From assembly GCA_900761995.1 (NCBI GenBank), contig CAAFEY010000174.1:1-26515 (forward strand): a stretch of 26,515 nt of DNA, in the 5' to 3' direction. Origin of the DNA: an uncultured Collinsella sp. (lineage in GTDB: Bacteria; Actinomycetota; Coriobacteriia; Coriobacteriales; Coriobacteriaceae). Below, in pieces: positions 17,752 through 25,340 of the stretch (within the stretch, counting starts at the first letter, position 1; each line of letters begins with the position of its first letter). The position numbers and the translations under genes were made by a program. The notes under the pieces are model-generated. The model made no database searches, had not been told where the DNA came from, and saw only the letters and a program-made list of their open reading frames with translations.

Positions 17752-17905
17752 CAAAACTAAGCCGGTTTACGGGGCTAAACTCAGGACCCCCATCCATACC
17801 CGCGTTTTCTGCAAAATGACGGCTCGTCTACCTGCGATTTTATTTTCACGCTTTTCGGTATGGTCGGGGATTCGGAATCCGGCCCCGTAAACCGGCATAG
17901 TTTTG
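17752..17905. repeat. Large palindromic element, copy 1 (154 bp)
   Basis: The outer arms are CAAAACT-aa-GCCGGTTTACGGGGC (17752-17775) and GCCCCGTAAACCGGC-at-AGTTTTG (17882-17905), perfectly paired except for the 2-nt internal loop. Inside, CCATACC (17794-17800) pairs with GGTATGG (17857-17863), flanked by CCCC/GGGG. The central part holds CTACCTGCG and a T-rich strand. The right flank is TTCGGGCGGCCC. It has exactly the length of copy 3. Confidence 0.85.
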
Positions 17906-17949
17906 TTCGGGCGGCCCTGCACGAGTGCCTCCGCAAGCCTTGCGGGACC

Positions 17950-17985
17950 AAAATGATCCGTTTTCCTCCGTCCCCGGGGGATCAG
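17950..17985. repeat. 36-bp conserved box, copy 1
   Basis: It contains TTTCCTCCGTCCCCGGGGG and is flanked by TGATCC..GGATCA, which can pair. It matches 25051-25086 at 31 of 36 positions by my alignment. It occurs near palindromic elements in both places, so it is probably part of the same composite repeat. Confidence 0.65.
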
Positions 17986-17996
17986 CCGGAACCGCT

Positions 17997-18158
17997 CGCC
18001 ACGAAATCGGCCCATCTACTACGTTTGACTCGATACCCCCAACCATACCCCCGTTTTCCAGAAAATCGCAGGCGTTCTACCTGCGGTTTTGTTTTCGCGT
18101 TTTTTGGCATGGTTGGGGGTAAGGGGATAAACGTAGTAGATGGGCCGATTTCGTGGCG
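17997..18158. repeat. Large palindromic element, copy 2
   Basis: It has 30-bp perfect outer arms (17997-18026 and 18129-18158). Their sequence is unrelated to copies 1 and 3. Inside, TACCCCCAACCATACC pairs with GGCATGGTTGGGGGTA (one G-T) and a central CGCAGG..CCTGCG hairpin is present. The core strand CTACCTGCGGTTTTGTTTTCGCG aligns with the cores of copies 1 and 3 in the same orientation. Confidence 0.85.
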
Positions 18159-18184
18159 GCCCTTCCTCCCCTGCGCACAAAAGT

Positions 18185-18219
18185 GCCGCCACGGAGAAGG
18201 GAGACGTCTCCGTGGCGGC
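18185..18219 (-). terminator. Intrinsic terminator of the adhesin gene
   Basis: Perfect 13-bp GC-rich stem (18185-18197 with 18207-18219) and a 9-nt loop. On the minus strand it is followed by ACTTTTG. It lies about 80 bp after the adhesin stop codon. Confidence 0.8.
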
Positions 18220-18262
18220 TGGAGGTGGGGGGGGTGGGGCTATGTTCTGGCTCCCCGCCGGT

Positions 18263-18288
18263 CGCCCGGGGCCTTTTGGCCCCGGGCG
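18263..18288 (-). terminator. Second hairpin just after the adhesin stop
   Basis: Perfect 11-bp stem of C/G runs (18263-18273 with 18278-18288) and a TTTT/AAAA loop, 12 bp after the stop codon. It has no T-tract of its own. It probably protects the 3' end of the message and acts together with the terminator at 18185-18219. Confidence 0.6.
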
Positions 18289-18300
18289 CTGCCAGCGTGC

Positions 18301-21300
18301 CTAGCGCTTACGGATACCCCAGACCAGGGCTCCGACGCCGGCCATGGCAATAACAAATGCCATGAGCAGTGCAGCGGCCTGCTGGTCACCCGTGGTGGGC
18401 AGGAAACCCTTGACCGTCTTGACGATGTTCGTCACGGTCTTGGGCGTGCCGGGATCGGGCGTCGGCACGGGCGTCTCGGGCTTCTTGTACGTGTTGTTGA
18501 ACACGATACCCTCGACGCTCTTGTCGCCCTTGGTAAAGGCGACGTTCGCCTTGAGGCTGCCCTCGCCGTCGTCGACCACGTTGACGGTCGCGGTAAAGAC
18601 GGACTTGTCATAGGTCATACCGGCCTCGTCGCCTTTGACCTCGCTGATGGTGTAGACGTACGTACCAGGCTCGTCGTACTCGAACTTGTCGAAGTTGATC
18701 TTGCCGTCGGCATCGTTGGTGACGGTGGACTCAATGTCCTCGCCAACGAGCTTAAAGCTAAACTCGTCCTTCTTGAGCTCGCGTCCCTCGAGCACCTTGA
18801 TGGCGCCGATGGAAACCTGCGTGGGCATGGCGTGATACTTGTTGGTAAAGCCAGCCGACTCGGTGGTTCCCTCGAGCTTGTGCGTCGCGGTCAGCGTGCC
18901 GTCGCCATTGTCGGAGACGGTGGTCACGACGGTGTAGGTCGTACCGTCATAGGTGACGCCCTTGTACAGGCCGAGCGCGTTGGGGCAAGCCTCGCGCAGC
19001 GTGTACGTGTGCGTGCCGGGCGCCTCGTAGCGGATCGGGCTCAGCGTAACGTTGCCGCTGGCGTCGTTGGTGCCACTAGCGACAGTCACGCCGTCCTCGA
19101 GCAGGTCAAACGTGAACTCGCCAGCTGCAAGGTCGCGTCCGGTCAGACGCTTGACCGTCTTGACCTGATCGGTCACGGACGAATCGGTGGGCGTCACGCT
19201 GTAGGTGTTGGTGAATGTGAAGGCCGCACCGTCGTCGCCGTTGCGCACGACACTCAGGTGTCCGGCACGGTCGTCAGTCACTGTGTAGGAAACCTTGCGC
19301 GCGGTGTTGGCGTCGTTAGTCACGCCAGGGGCGCTACCGGACTCGGTCACCGTGTAGGTAAAGGCGTGCGAGCGCGGAGCGATGGGAGCCGCGGGCTCGG
19401 ACTCGTCGCTGGGCTCGTCGGCGTTGGCATCAGCGTCGGCGTCGGCCTCTTCAGCCTCTGCCTCGTCGGCCTCGGCCTCGTCAGCTTCGTCTGCCTCGAC
19501 CTTATCGGTCGCATCGTCCGTCACGCCCAGGGCGCGGTTGAGGTCCTCGAGCGTAAAGTGGATCTTGCCAAAGTCCACGTTGCCGGCCGCGTCGTTGGTT
19601 GCGGTCGCGCGCTCGGGCATCGGGGCGCCCGCCTCGTCAGCGGTCACGGTAAAGGTGAACTTGCCCGCAATGTCTGCCGGGGTCAGGCCCTCAGCTGCCT
19701 GGAGCTTCTTGGTGCCAGCAAGCGCGGCATCAACGGCATCGGCGCCGTAAACGTTCTCGAACAAGGGTTGAATTCCGTCGTAGGCGGGCGTCGCCGTCAG
19801 AGTCCCGTCACCGTTGTCGACGACGATGACCTTAAAGCTAAAGCTCGGCTTTGCGGCGGTAATGCCCTTTGCTGCGAGCGGAGACGTGTACTCGAAGGCC
19901 GTGTAGTTGATGGTCCATGCAAGCTTGGCATCCGTGTCGGTACGGATGGCGCGGTTGGCGTTTACCAGGTCGGCGAGCATCTCGGTCGTGTAATGCAGAG
20001 CACCAAAACTCACTTGGCCGTTAACGTTGGTAACGCACGTACCCTCGATGGCTTCCGTCTCGCCCGCATAGGCGATGCCAAAGTAGAACTCGCCGTCGAC
20101 CATCGGGCGACCGGTCAGGGTCTTGGTGGCAACGATCTGAGCAACGTCACCACCGTGCGCATCGGTCGATGCGCTATAGCTGTTTTTGAACGGGACCAGA
20201 GCGCTCTCAACCTTGTTCTCGCCGCTCTTGTGGATCGTCTCGTGCGTGCCCTCGGGACCGCCGGAGACGGTCGTCGTAGCGGTAATCGTACCGGCACCAT
20301 CGTCGGTGACAGCGATCGTCACGGTACGGACAGCATCGTCGTAGGTGTAACCGGGCTTGTGGTCGTTCGTCTCGGCCACGGTGTATTTGAAGGTCTTGCC
20401 GGCGTCAGCCTGCGTAAACTTGACCTCCTTGCCGGCCAGAATGTCGATCAGGCCGACGGTTCCCTCTGTCGCTGCAGGGGACTTGTACACGTTGGCACCC
20501 TCGTGCAGGCCGAGCGCGTTGGCAGAAGCCGCGTCAGCGGGCGTCACGGTAAAGGTGAACTGGCCCTCGGTCATGGGACGTCCGGAGAGGGCCTTGCTAA
20601 GCTTAAGGCCGCCGGCCGCGGCGTAATCGAGCTCAGTGCGGTACATGTTGGTGAAGCGGCCGCTTTCCTTCTTTGTGACGTTGGCGGTCAGCTTGCCCTC
20701 GCCGTTCTCGGTCACGGTCACTTCGGCGGTCGCGACATGCGCGTCATACGTCATACCTGCCGCGCTGCCCGCGTTCTCGCGAATCTCGTACTTGTAGGTT
20801 CCGGCAGCCGTGTAGCGGATCTTGCCGAACTTGATGGCGGCGATGCCGTCCTTCGCGTCCTCATTGCTCACGGTTACGGTTGCGGGATCGGGCAGCGGAG
20901 TACCCTCGGGAGCGCTGATGGTAAAGCTAAACTCGTCCGCATCGGTCCAGTCGCGACCGTCGATAGCCTTGCTCAGACCAAAGTCGAGCTCTGCATCGAG
21001 CGGGGTCACGCTGTAGGTGTTCTTGAACTCGGCGGGCTCGGTGCCATTCAGGACATGCTCGGCCTTGAGAGTGCCGTCGCCATTATCGGTGATGGTCGTC
21101 ACGATGGTGAACTTGGCATCACTGTAGGTGACGCCCTTGCTGGTGGTTCCGCCGTTGACCTCGCGCAGTGTGTAGGTGTGCGTTCCGGCCTTGTCGTACT
21201 TCACGGCGCTCATCGTGATCTTGCCATCGGCGGCGTTCTTGCCGGTGGCGACGACCTTGGCGTCCTTGCCCTCGCCCTCGACGAGCTCGAAGGAGAACTC

Positions 21301-24300
21301 GCCCTCAGCCATGCCGCGTCCGGTCAGAACCTTGGTCGCGGTGATCTGGTCGGTGACGCTAAATTCGCCGGGGTTCGGCTTGTAGGAATTCTTGAACTCA
21401 GCAGTCTTGGCATCCTTCAGCTCGTGCTTCGCCACGAGCTTGCCCTTGCCGTTATCGGTGATCGTAGTCACGACGGTATAGGTCTTATCGTCGTAGGCGA
21501 TGCCGTTGCCTTCGGCGCCCTTGGCCTCACGCAGGATATAGGTATGCTCGCCGGCCTTGTCGTAGGTGATTTTGTCCATGACGATCTTGCCGTCGGCATC
21601 GTTCTTGCCGGTGGCGACGACCTTGCCGTCCTTGACGAGCTCGAAGGAGAACTCGCCGGCGGTCATGTCACGCCCGGTCAGGGACTTGGTCGCGGTGATC
21701 TGATCGGTGACACTGGAGTTCACGGGAGTCACGCTGTAAGCATTCTCGAAGATAGCCTTCTCGACGTCCTGCAGCTCATGCTTAACCGTGAGCTTGCCAT
21801 TGCCATCATCGGTGACGGTGGTCACGACGGTGTAGGCCGCGGTGCTGTAGGTGATACCGTTGTCGGCATCGACCTTGACCTCGCGTAGCGTGTAGGTGTG
21901 CGTTCCGGCCTCGGTGTAGGTGATCTTGTCCATCGTGATCTTGCCGTCGGCCGCATTGGTGCCCCTGGCGACGACATCGTTGCCCTCGACGAGCTCGAAG
22001 GAGAACTCGCCTTCCTTGAGGTCGCGGCCTGTCAGGGTCTTGGTCGCGGTGATCTGGTCGGTGACGCTGGACTTATTCGGGGCAGTGTTGTACTTGTTCT
22101 CAAAGCGTGCCGTCTCGGGACCCTCGAGCGTATGGGTCACCTTAAGCGTGCCGTCGCCGTTGTCGATGACGCTCGTCTTGATGGTGTAGCTCGTCTTATC
22201 GTACGTGATCCCGTTGCTCAGCCCCGCCTCGTTGGGGAGCTTCTCGCGCAGCTTGTAGGTGTAGGTGCCGGGCTTGTCGTAAGTGATTTTGCCCATGACG
22301 ATCTTGCCGTCGGCATCGTTCTTGCCGGTGGCGACGACATCGTTACCCTCGACGAGCTCGAAGGAGAACTCGCTGTCTTTGAGCTTGCGGCCGGTCAGGA
22401 CCTTGGTCGCGGTGATCTGGTCCTCGACAGGCTTCACGCTATAGGTGTTCTTGAAGTCGGTCTCGCCCGAGATCTTTTCAACGTCGGCCTTAAGCTCGCC
22501 CTTGGCGTTAACCGTCACAGTCACCTTGAACGTGGCAACGTTCTTGCTGTAGGTAATGCCACCGGCGTCGCCCTTGACCTCGCGGACCTCATAGGTGTAC
22601 TCGCCCGGCTCGGCATAACTAATCTTGCCAAAGTTAATGGCTGCCTTGCCCTTGTCGAGATCGGCATTGGTCACAGTTACGGTCGCGGGGTCGGGCATCG
22701 GGGCATTGTTGTCGGACGTCGCGGAGAGCTCAAACTCAAACGCATCCGTACCCGTCCACTCGCGGCCCTCGAGCACCTTGGTCAGACCAAAGTCAGTCTT
22801 GGTATCCACCGTTACCGGCTTGGTTGCAAGGCTAAAGACGATCTTGCCGTTGTTGCCCAGGTGCGAATGCACGTGCGTGGAAGTCGCAACGGAGGAAAGG
22901 TCATTCCACCTGGGGTTAAGCACGTCGGGCGCGGTCTCGGTCTTGTTGCCGTTCGCCTCCACATCGTCCTTGGTGGTATGCAGTTGGTCGATATAGGCCA
23001 AGCGCGCGGTTCCCTTATTAAAGGACCAATAGCCGTCATCTTTGACCAGAGCGCCGTCGTAGCTGGCGATCTCGTGCCCCTCAAACTCCACAACGGCATA
23101 GTCGTCCTTCGGCTTGCCGTTTGCGCCCATCGCCACAAACTCGTCTTTGTAGTAATAGACGTCGTTGCCCTGCGGCTTTACCGTCGCGCGCTGGGTGCAT
23201 TCCTTGTCCGTGTAGATAGGCGTGATTTTTTGGAAGTAATAGTAGCTGTTGGTATCGGCGGGCTCAAACTCGGCGACAACATCGCCCAGCTCGCCGCCCG
23301 ACCACTTGTTGGCTAGGAAGTAGACCGTCTGGTTATCGGCACCCTTATGTTTCTCGATATACTTCTTGAGTCCGTCATCGGGCGCAAACAGGTTGTTACG
23401 CGCGGCGTCCTTGACGCTCGAGGTGTATTTAATCTGAATAGGCTTGATGTCATTGAGCGACGTGCGCTCAAAGATCCCGTTTTCCATGTCCACGTGATAG
23501 CGGATCAGCGGAATCAGCGATGCGGGAATCTTGACCGTCACGATATCGCCCTGCTGCGCGTTGGCAGAGCGCTCAACGGTGATAACCAGGTCCTTGGCCA
23601 AGCCCGAAAACTCGTACGTGTCCGTATTGCCCTTGGGGGTCTTGGTCGCCTTATCAAAGGTGACGCCATTAATCTGAGCACTGACAAACGTATCGACCTG
23701 CATGAAGTCGCCCAGCTCATCACTGAAGGTGATGTAGCCGGACTTGCTCTCGTCGTAACCATCCTCGATCTGAGTGGGAGAGCCCTTGCCCGAGGTGATA
23801 GAGCTCGAGATATCATCAAACACCTTCTTGAGCTCATCGGCTTTCGACGCAGCCTTGTAGAAATCGGAATTCTCGGTGCGCTTACCAAGCTTATTGGTTG
23901 TGTAGGACGTGGCGTTTGGATAGTTGCTCGACACGGCGTGCATGAACTTGTTTTCGTCGCTCGTCCAGTAGTCCGTAGGATCGTCAGCGGGATTCGCACC
24001 ATCAAAGATGCCGATGGTGTAGACCGTAGCGCCTTTCCCCTTCATTTTCTTGGCGGCGGCTATGGCATTATCGGCAACCGTAGAGTTAAAGTTCCTGGAG
24101 TCTGTGGGCGTGCCGTCCGTAAAGAACACAACTACCTTCTGGGCATCCTCGCGGCCCGACATGTCGCGAGCAAGTTCAAGGCCGTAATCAGCCCGCGTGG
24201 CACCGGCAGGTTCGATGTAGCCGACCGTATTCTTAAGTTCCGTCGCAGCGCTATCGACACACGGCGTCAGGCTCTTCATGGTCTGCGAGTAGTTGTGCGT

Positions 24301-24873
24301 GTATCCCTGACGATCGCGATACGTATCGTTGCCGATCTCGTTTTTCTTTGCACCCGAAAACTTAACGATGGCAACCTGATGCCGCTTATTCGTATCTTTA
24401 ATGCTCTTGTTTTGCTCGGCGATGGTGTCGATAAAGGAACTGGCAGCTGCCTTGAGTGCGTCGATGCGTTTGGTCGAATCGCTGTCACCCATGTCATCAT
24501 CCATCGACCCGGAGGCATCAAGCACCATCACGATATCGAGCGGTTTAGTGACCAGCGACGTTGTGTCAGAAGTCGAAGACATCGTGGAGAGCGTCGTCAC
24601 AAAGTCGGACTTTTCGTCCTGCGCTGGCTCGACCGTCTTGTCCGTCCAGATTCGGCCTACATAACGTGTCGTCTGGTCCTGCTCGCCGCCCGACGCCCAG
24701 TACTGCCAGCGGCCGGTGGTGTCAGGGTCGACTATCTTTTCGCTCACCGTCGGTCCGTCCATTCCGGTGCTGGACCTGGCGTTGGCCTCGGGCAGCATGG
24801 CAAATGCTGCAGCCGGCAACACCAGCACTACGGCCAGTATCACCGCCAAGAGACCCCTCGTGTACTTACTCAT
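18301..24873 (-). CDS. Giant LPXTG-anchored vWA adhesin/pilin with 11 isopeptide-type repeats
   Basis: 2190 residues. A signal peptide (about 1-32, hydrophobic core 8-26) is followed by a vWA domain (about 112-360) with complete MIDAS residues: DASGS (119-123), Thr226 and Asp253 in FTDGTP. A middle region of unknown fold (360-690) comes next. Eleven tandem Spy0128/FctA-type pilin domains (about 690-2130) each begin T/S-K-x-L-x-G-R and end F-x-N-x-Y, with a Glu in the xLRE strand. Family knowledge: Lys, Asn and Glu form an intramolecular isopeptide bond. A Pro-rich wall spanner precedes LPTTG (2158-2162), a hydrophobic helix and RKR. A sortase, not in the window, should attach it to the wall or a pilus. 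The ATG follows AAGGGAGA. Role: host or matrix adhesion, probably as pilus tip or backbone-like stalk. It stands alone, bracketed by palindromic elements. Confidence 0.93.
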   Translation of the reverse strand: MSKYTRGLLAVILAVVLVLPAAAFAMLPEANARSSTGMDGPTVSEKIVDPDTTGRWQYWASGGEQDQTTRYVGRIWTDKTVEPAQDEKSDFVTTLSTMSSTSDTTSLVTKPLDIVMVLDASGSMDDDMGDSDSTKRIDALKAAASSFIDTIAEQNKSIKDTNKRHQVAIVKFSGAKKNEIGNDTYRDRQGYTHNYSQTMKSLTPCVDSAATELKNTVGYIEPAGATRADYGLELARDMSGREDAQKVVVFFTDGTPTDSRNFNSTVADNAIAAAKKMKGKGATVYTIGIFDGANPADDPTDYWTSDENKFMHAVSSNYPNATSYTTNKLGKRTENSDFYKAASKADELKKVFDDISSSITSGKGSPTQIEDGYDESKSGYITFSDELGDFMQVDTFVSAQINGVTFDKATKTPKGNTDTYEFSGLAKDLVITVERSANAQQGDIVTVKIPASLIPLIRYHVDMENGIFERTSLNDIKPIQIKYTSSVKDAARNNLFAPDDGLKKYIEKHKGADNQTVYFLANKWSGGELGDVVAEFEPADTNSYYYFQKITPIYTDKECTQRATVKPQGNDVYYYKDEFVAMGANGKPKDDYAVVEFEGHEIASYDGALVKDDGYWSFNKGTARLAYIDQLHTTKDDVEANGNKTETAPDVLNPRWNDLSSVATSTHVHSHLGNNGKIVFSLATKPVTVDTKTDFGLTKVLEGREWTGTDAFEFELSATSDNNAPMPDPATVTVTNADLDKGKAAINFGKISYAEPGEYTYEVREVKGDAGGITYSKNVATFKVTVTVNAKGELKADVEKISGETDFKNTYSVKPVEDQITATKVLTGRKLKDSEFSFELVEGNDVVATGKNDADGKIVMGKITYDKPGTYTYKLREKLPNEAGLSNGITYDKTSYTIKTSVIDNGDGTLKVTHTLEGPETARFENKYNTAPNKSSVTDQITATKTLTGRDLKEGEFSFELVEGNDVVARGTNAADGKITMDKITYTEAGTHTYTLREVKVDADNGITYSTAAYTVVTTVTDDGNGKLTVKHELQDVEKAIFENAYSVTPVNSSVTDQITATKSLTGRDMTAGEFSFELVKDGKVVATGKNDADGKIVMDKITYDKAGEHTYILREAKGAEGNGIAYDDKTYTVVTTITDNGKGKLVAKHELKDAKTAEFKNSYKPNPGEFSVTDQITATKVLTGRGMAEGEFSFELVEGEGKDAKVVATGKNAADGKITMSAVKYDKAGTHTYTLREVNGGTTSKGVTYSDAKFTIVTTITDNGDGTLKAEHVLNGTEPAEFKNTYSVTPLDAELDFGLSKAIDGRDWTDADEFSFTISAPEGTPLPDPATVTVSNEDAKDGIAAIKFGKIRYTAAGTYKYEIRENAGSAAGMTYDAHVATAEVTVTENGEGKLTANVTKKESGRFTNMYRTELDYAAAGGLKLSKALSGRPMTEGQFTFTVTPADAASANALGLHEGANVYKSPAATEGTVGLIDILAGKEVKFTQADAGKTFKYTVAETNDHKPGYTYDDAVRTVTIAVTDDGAGTITATTTVSGGPEGTHETIHKSGENKVESALVPFKNSYSASTDAHGGDVAQIVATKTLTGRPMVDGEFYFGIAYAGETEAIEGTCVTNVNGQVSFGALHYTTEMLADLVNANRAIRTDTDAKLAWTINYTAFEYTSPLAAKGITAAKPSFSFKVIVVDNGDGTLTATPAYDGIQPLFENVYGADAVDAALAGTKKLQAAEGLTPADIAGKFTFTVTADEAGAPMPERATATNDAAGNVDFGKIHFTLEDLNRALGVTDDATDKVEADEADEAEADEAEAEEADADADANADEPSDESEPAAPIAPRSHAFTYTVTESGSAPGVTNDANTARKVSYTVTDDRAGHLSVVRNGDDGAAFTFTNTYSVTPTDSSVTDQVKTVKRLTGRDLAAGEFTFDLLEDGVTVASGTNDASGNVTLSPIRYEAPGTHTYTLREACPNALGLYKGVTYDGTTYTVVTTVSDNGDGTLTATHKLEGTTESAGFTNKYHAMPTQVSIGAIKVLEGRELKKDEFSFKLVGEDIESTVTNDADGKINFDKFEYDEPGTYVYTISEVKGDEAGMTYDKSVFTATVNVVDDGEGSLKANVAFTKGDKSVEGIVFNNTYKKPETPVPTPDPGTPKTVTNIVKTVKGFLPTTGDQQAAALLMAFVIAMAGVGALVWGIRKR
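18475..22800 (-). repeat. Array of 11 tandem pilin-domain repeats within the adhesin gene
   Basis: Repeat starts (the K-x-L-x-GR box) lie near 22785, 22405, 22045, 21685, 21330, 20960, 20590, 20120, 19705, 19150 and 18795. Repeats 2-5 (about 21000-22420) have a period of about 350-360 bp and share long stretches of identical DNA. For example, a 46-bp run ending near 21622 recurs ending near 22338. Repeats 1 and 6 are a related pair with a PDPATVTV insert. Repeats 7-9 are longer and divergent. Confidence 0.85.
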
Positions 24874-24925
24874 CGCGTCTCCCTTCTCGCGGTCTCAGAC
24901 CTTGCAACAGCCTAAAGTTACGAAA

Positions 24926-25006
24926 TGAGACACAATTAGGGCAGGTGACACATGTTCCAGATTCGGTTTTGGGCGTGAGACAAATGTCTCACCAAAGTTG
25001 AGACAC
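24926..25006. promoter_or_regulatory. GTGAGACA operator-like cluster upstream of the adhesin
   Basis: GTGAGACAAATGTCTCAC (24975-24992) is a perfect 8-bp inverted repeat with a 2-bp centre. Further half sites are TGAGACAC at 24926-24933 and 24999-25006, with a weaker GGTGACACA near 24944-24952. All lie 50-135 bp before the adhesin start, where a regulator would act. The regulator is unknown. Confidence 0.55.
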
Positions 25007-25050
25007 GGCGTTTTCGCAGGAAAACGGGTGCGACTCGGAGCCATCAGGCA

Positions 25051-25086
25051 AAAATGACCCACTTTCCTCCGTCCTTGGGGGATCAG
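25051..25086. repeat. 36-bp conserved box, copy 2
   Basis: It matches 17950-17985 at 31 of 36 positions, including TTTCCTCCGTCC and GGGGGATCAG. It lies 26 bp left of palindromic element copy 3, whereas the box at 17950 lies 44 bp right of copy 1 and 11 bp left of copy 2. Confidence 0.65.
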
Positions 25087-25112
25087 GAGCTGTTACGGAT
25101 ATGGCGCCATTT

Positions 25113-25266
25113 CAAAACTGTGCCGGATTACGGGGCTAATGTCGGGGCCCTTATCCATACCACCATTTTTTGAAAAACGGCAGGCTAATTACCTGAGGTT
25201 TTGTTTTTGCGATTTTCCGTATGGTCGGAGGTTCGCTATCCAGCCCCGTAATCCGGCATAGTTTTG
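25113..25266. repeat. Large palindromic element, copy 3 (154 bp)
   Basis: The outer arms are CAAAACT-gt-GCCGGATTACGGGGCT (25113-25137) and AGCCCCGTAATCCGGC-at-AGTTTTG (25242-25266). They match copy 1 except for A25127 paired with T25252, where copy 1 has T17766 paired with A17891. The core contains CCATACC..CGTATGG and CAGG..CCTG. The right flank TTCGTGGCGGCCC is shared with copy 2. Confidence 0.85.
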
Positions 25267-25297
25267 TTCGTGGCGGCCCAACCGCGCGTTTAAGCGC

Positions 25298-25331
25298 GGG
25301 GCCGGTGGGGCAATTTTGCCCCACCGGCCCC
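25298..25331 (-). terminator. Hairpin terminator of the hydrogenase operon
   Basis: Perfect 14-bp GC-rich stem (25298-25311 with 25318-25331) with an AATTTT loop, 9 bp after the stop of the ferredoxin gene on the minus strand. The T-tract is lacking, but position and stability fit a transcript end. A smaller overlapping hairpin (25282-25299, CCGCGC/GCGCGG) lies next to it. Confidence 0.65.
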
Positions 25332-25340
25332 GTCTTCGCG

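Larger units (their letters stand above)
17692..18300. other. 609-bp intergenic region with two large palindromes and terminators
   Basis: No gene is supported here. It contains palindromic element copy 1 (17752-17905), a 36-bp conserved box (17950-17985), palindromic element copy 2 (17997-18158), the terminator hairpins of the adhesin gene (18185-18219 and 18263-18288) and a G-run (about 18223-18238). Immediately after the response regulator stop, an additional short inverted repeat (AAATGGC 17723-17729 with GCCATTT 17745-17751) leads into copy 1 and may help end the plus-strand transcript. Confidence 0.75.
24874..25340. other. 467-bp intergenic region upstream of the adhesin
   Basis: No gene is supported. 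Next to the adhesin start are the ribosome site (AAGGGAGA) and a cluster of GAGACA motifs (24926-25006). Further right are the 36-bp box copy 2 (25051-25086), palindromic element copy 3 (25113-25266) and the hydrogenase-operon terminator (25298-25331). A clear -35/-10 pair for the adhesin was not recognised. Confidence 0.7.

Noticed and set aside
17752..17905. Palindrome considered as an ordinary bidirectional terminator
   Set aside because: Copies 1 and 2 stand in series beside genes that already have compact terminators. The conserved unpaired core and flanks are more than a terminator needs.
17860..21888. 1342-codon plus-strand open frame
   Set aside because: It is the mirror of the adhesin repeats. 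Its protein is a monotonous run of Gly/Val/Leu/Asp with no ribosome site, and it starts inside a palindromic element. The minus-strand frame has a signal peptide, vWA, repeats and LPTTG.
17752..25266. Palindromic elements considered as a CRISPR array
   Set aside because: The units are 154 bp, separated by 91 bp and then by about 7 kb, with no regular spacers and no cas genes.
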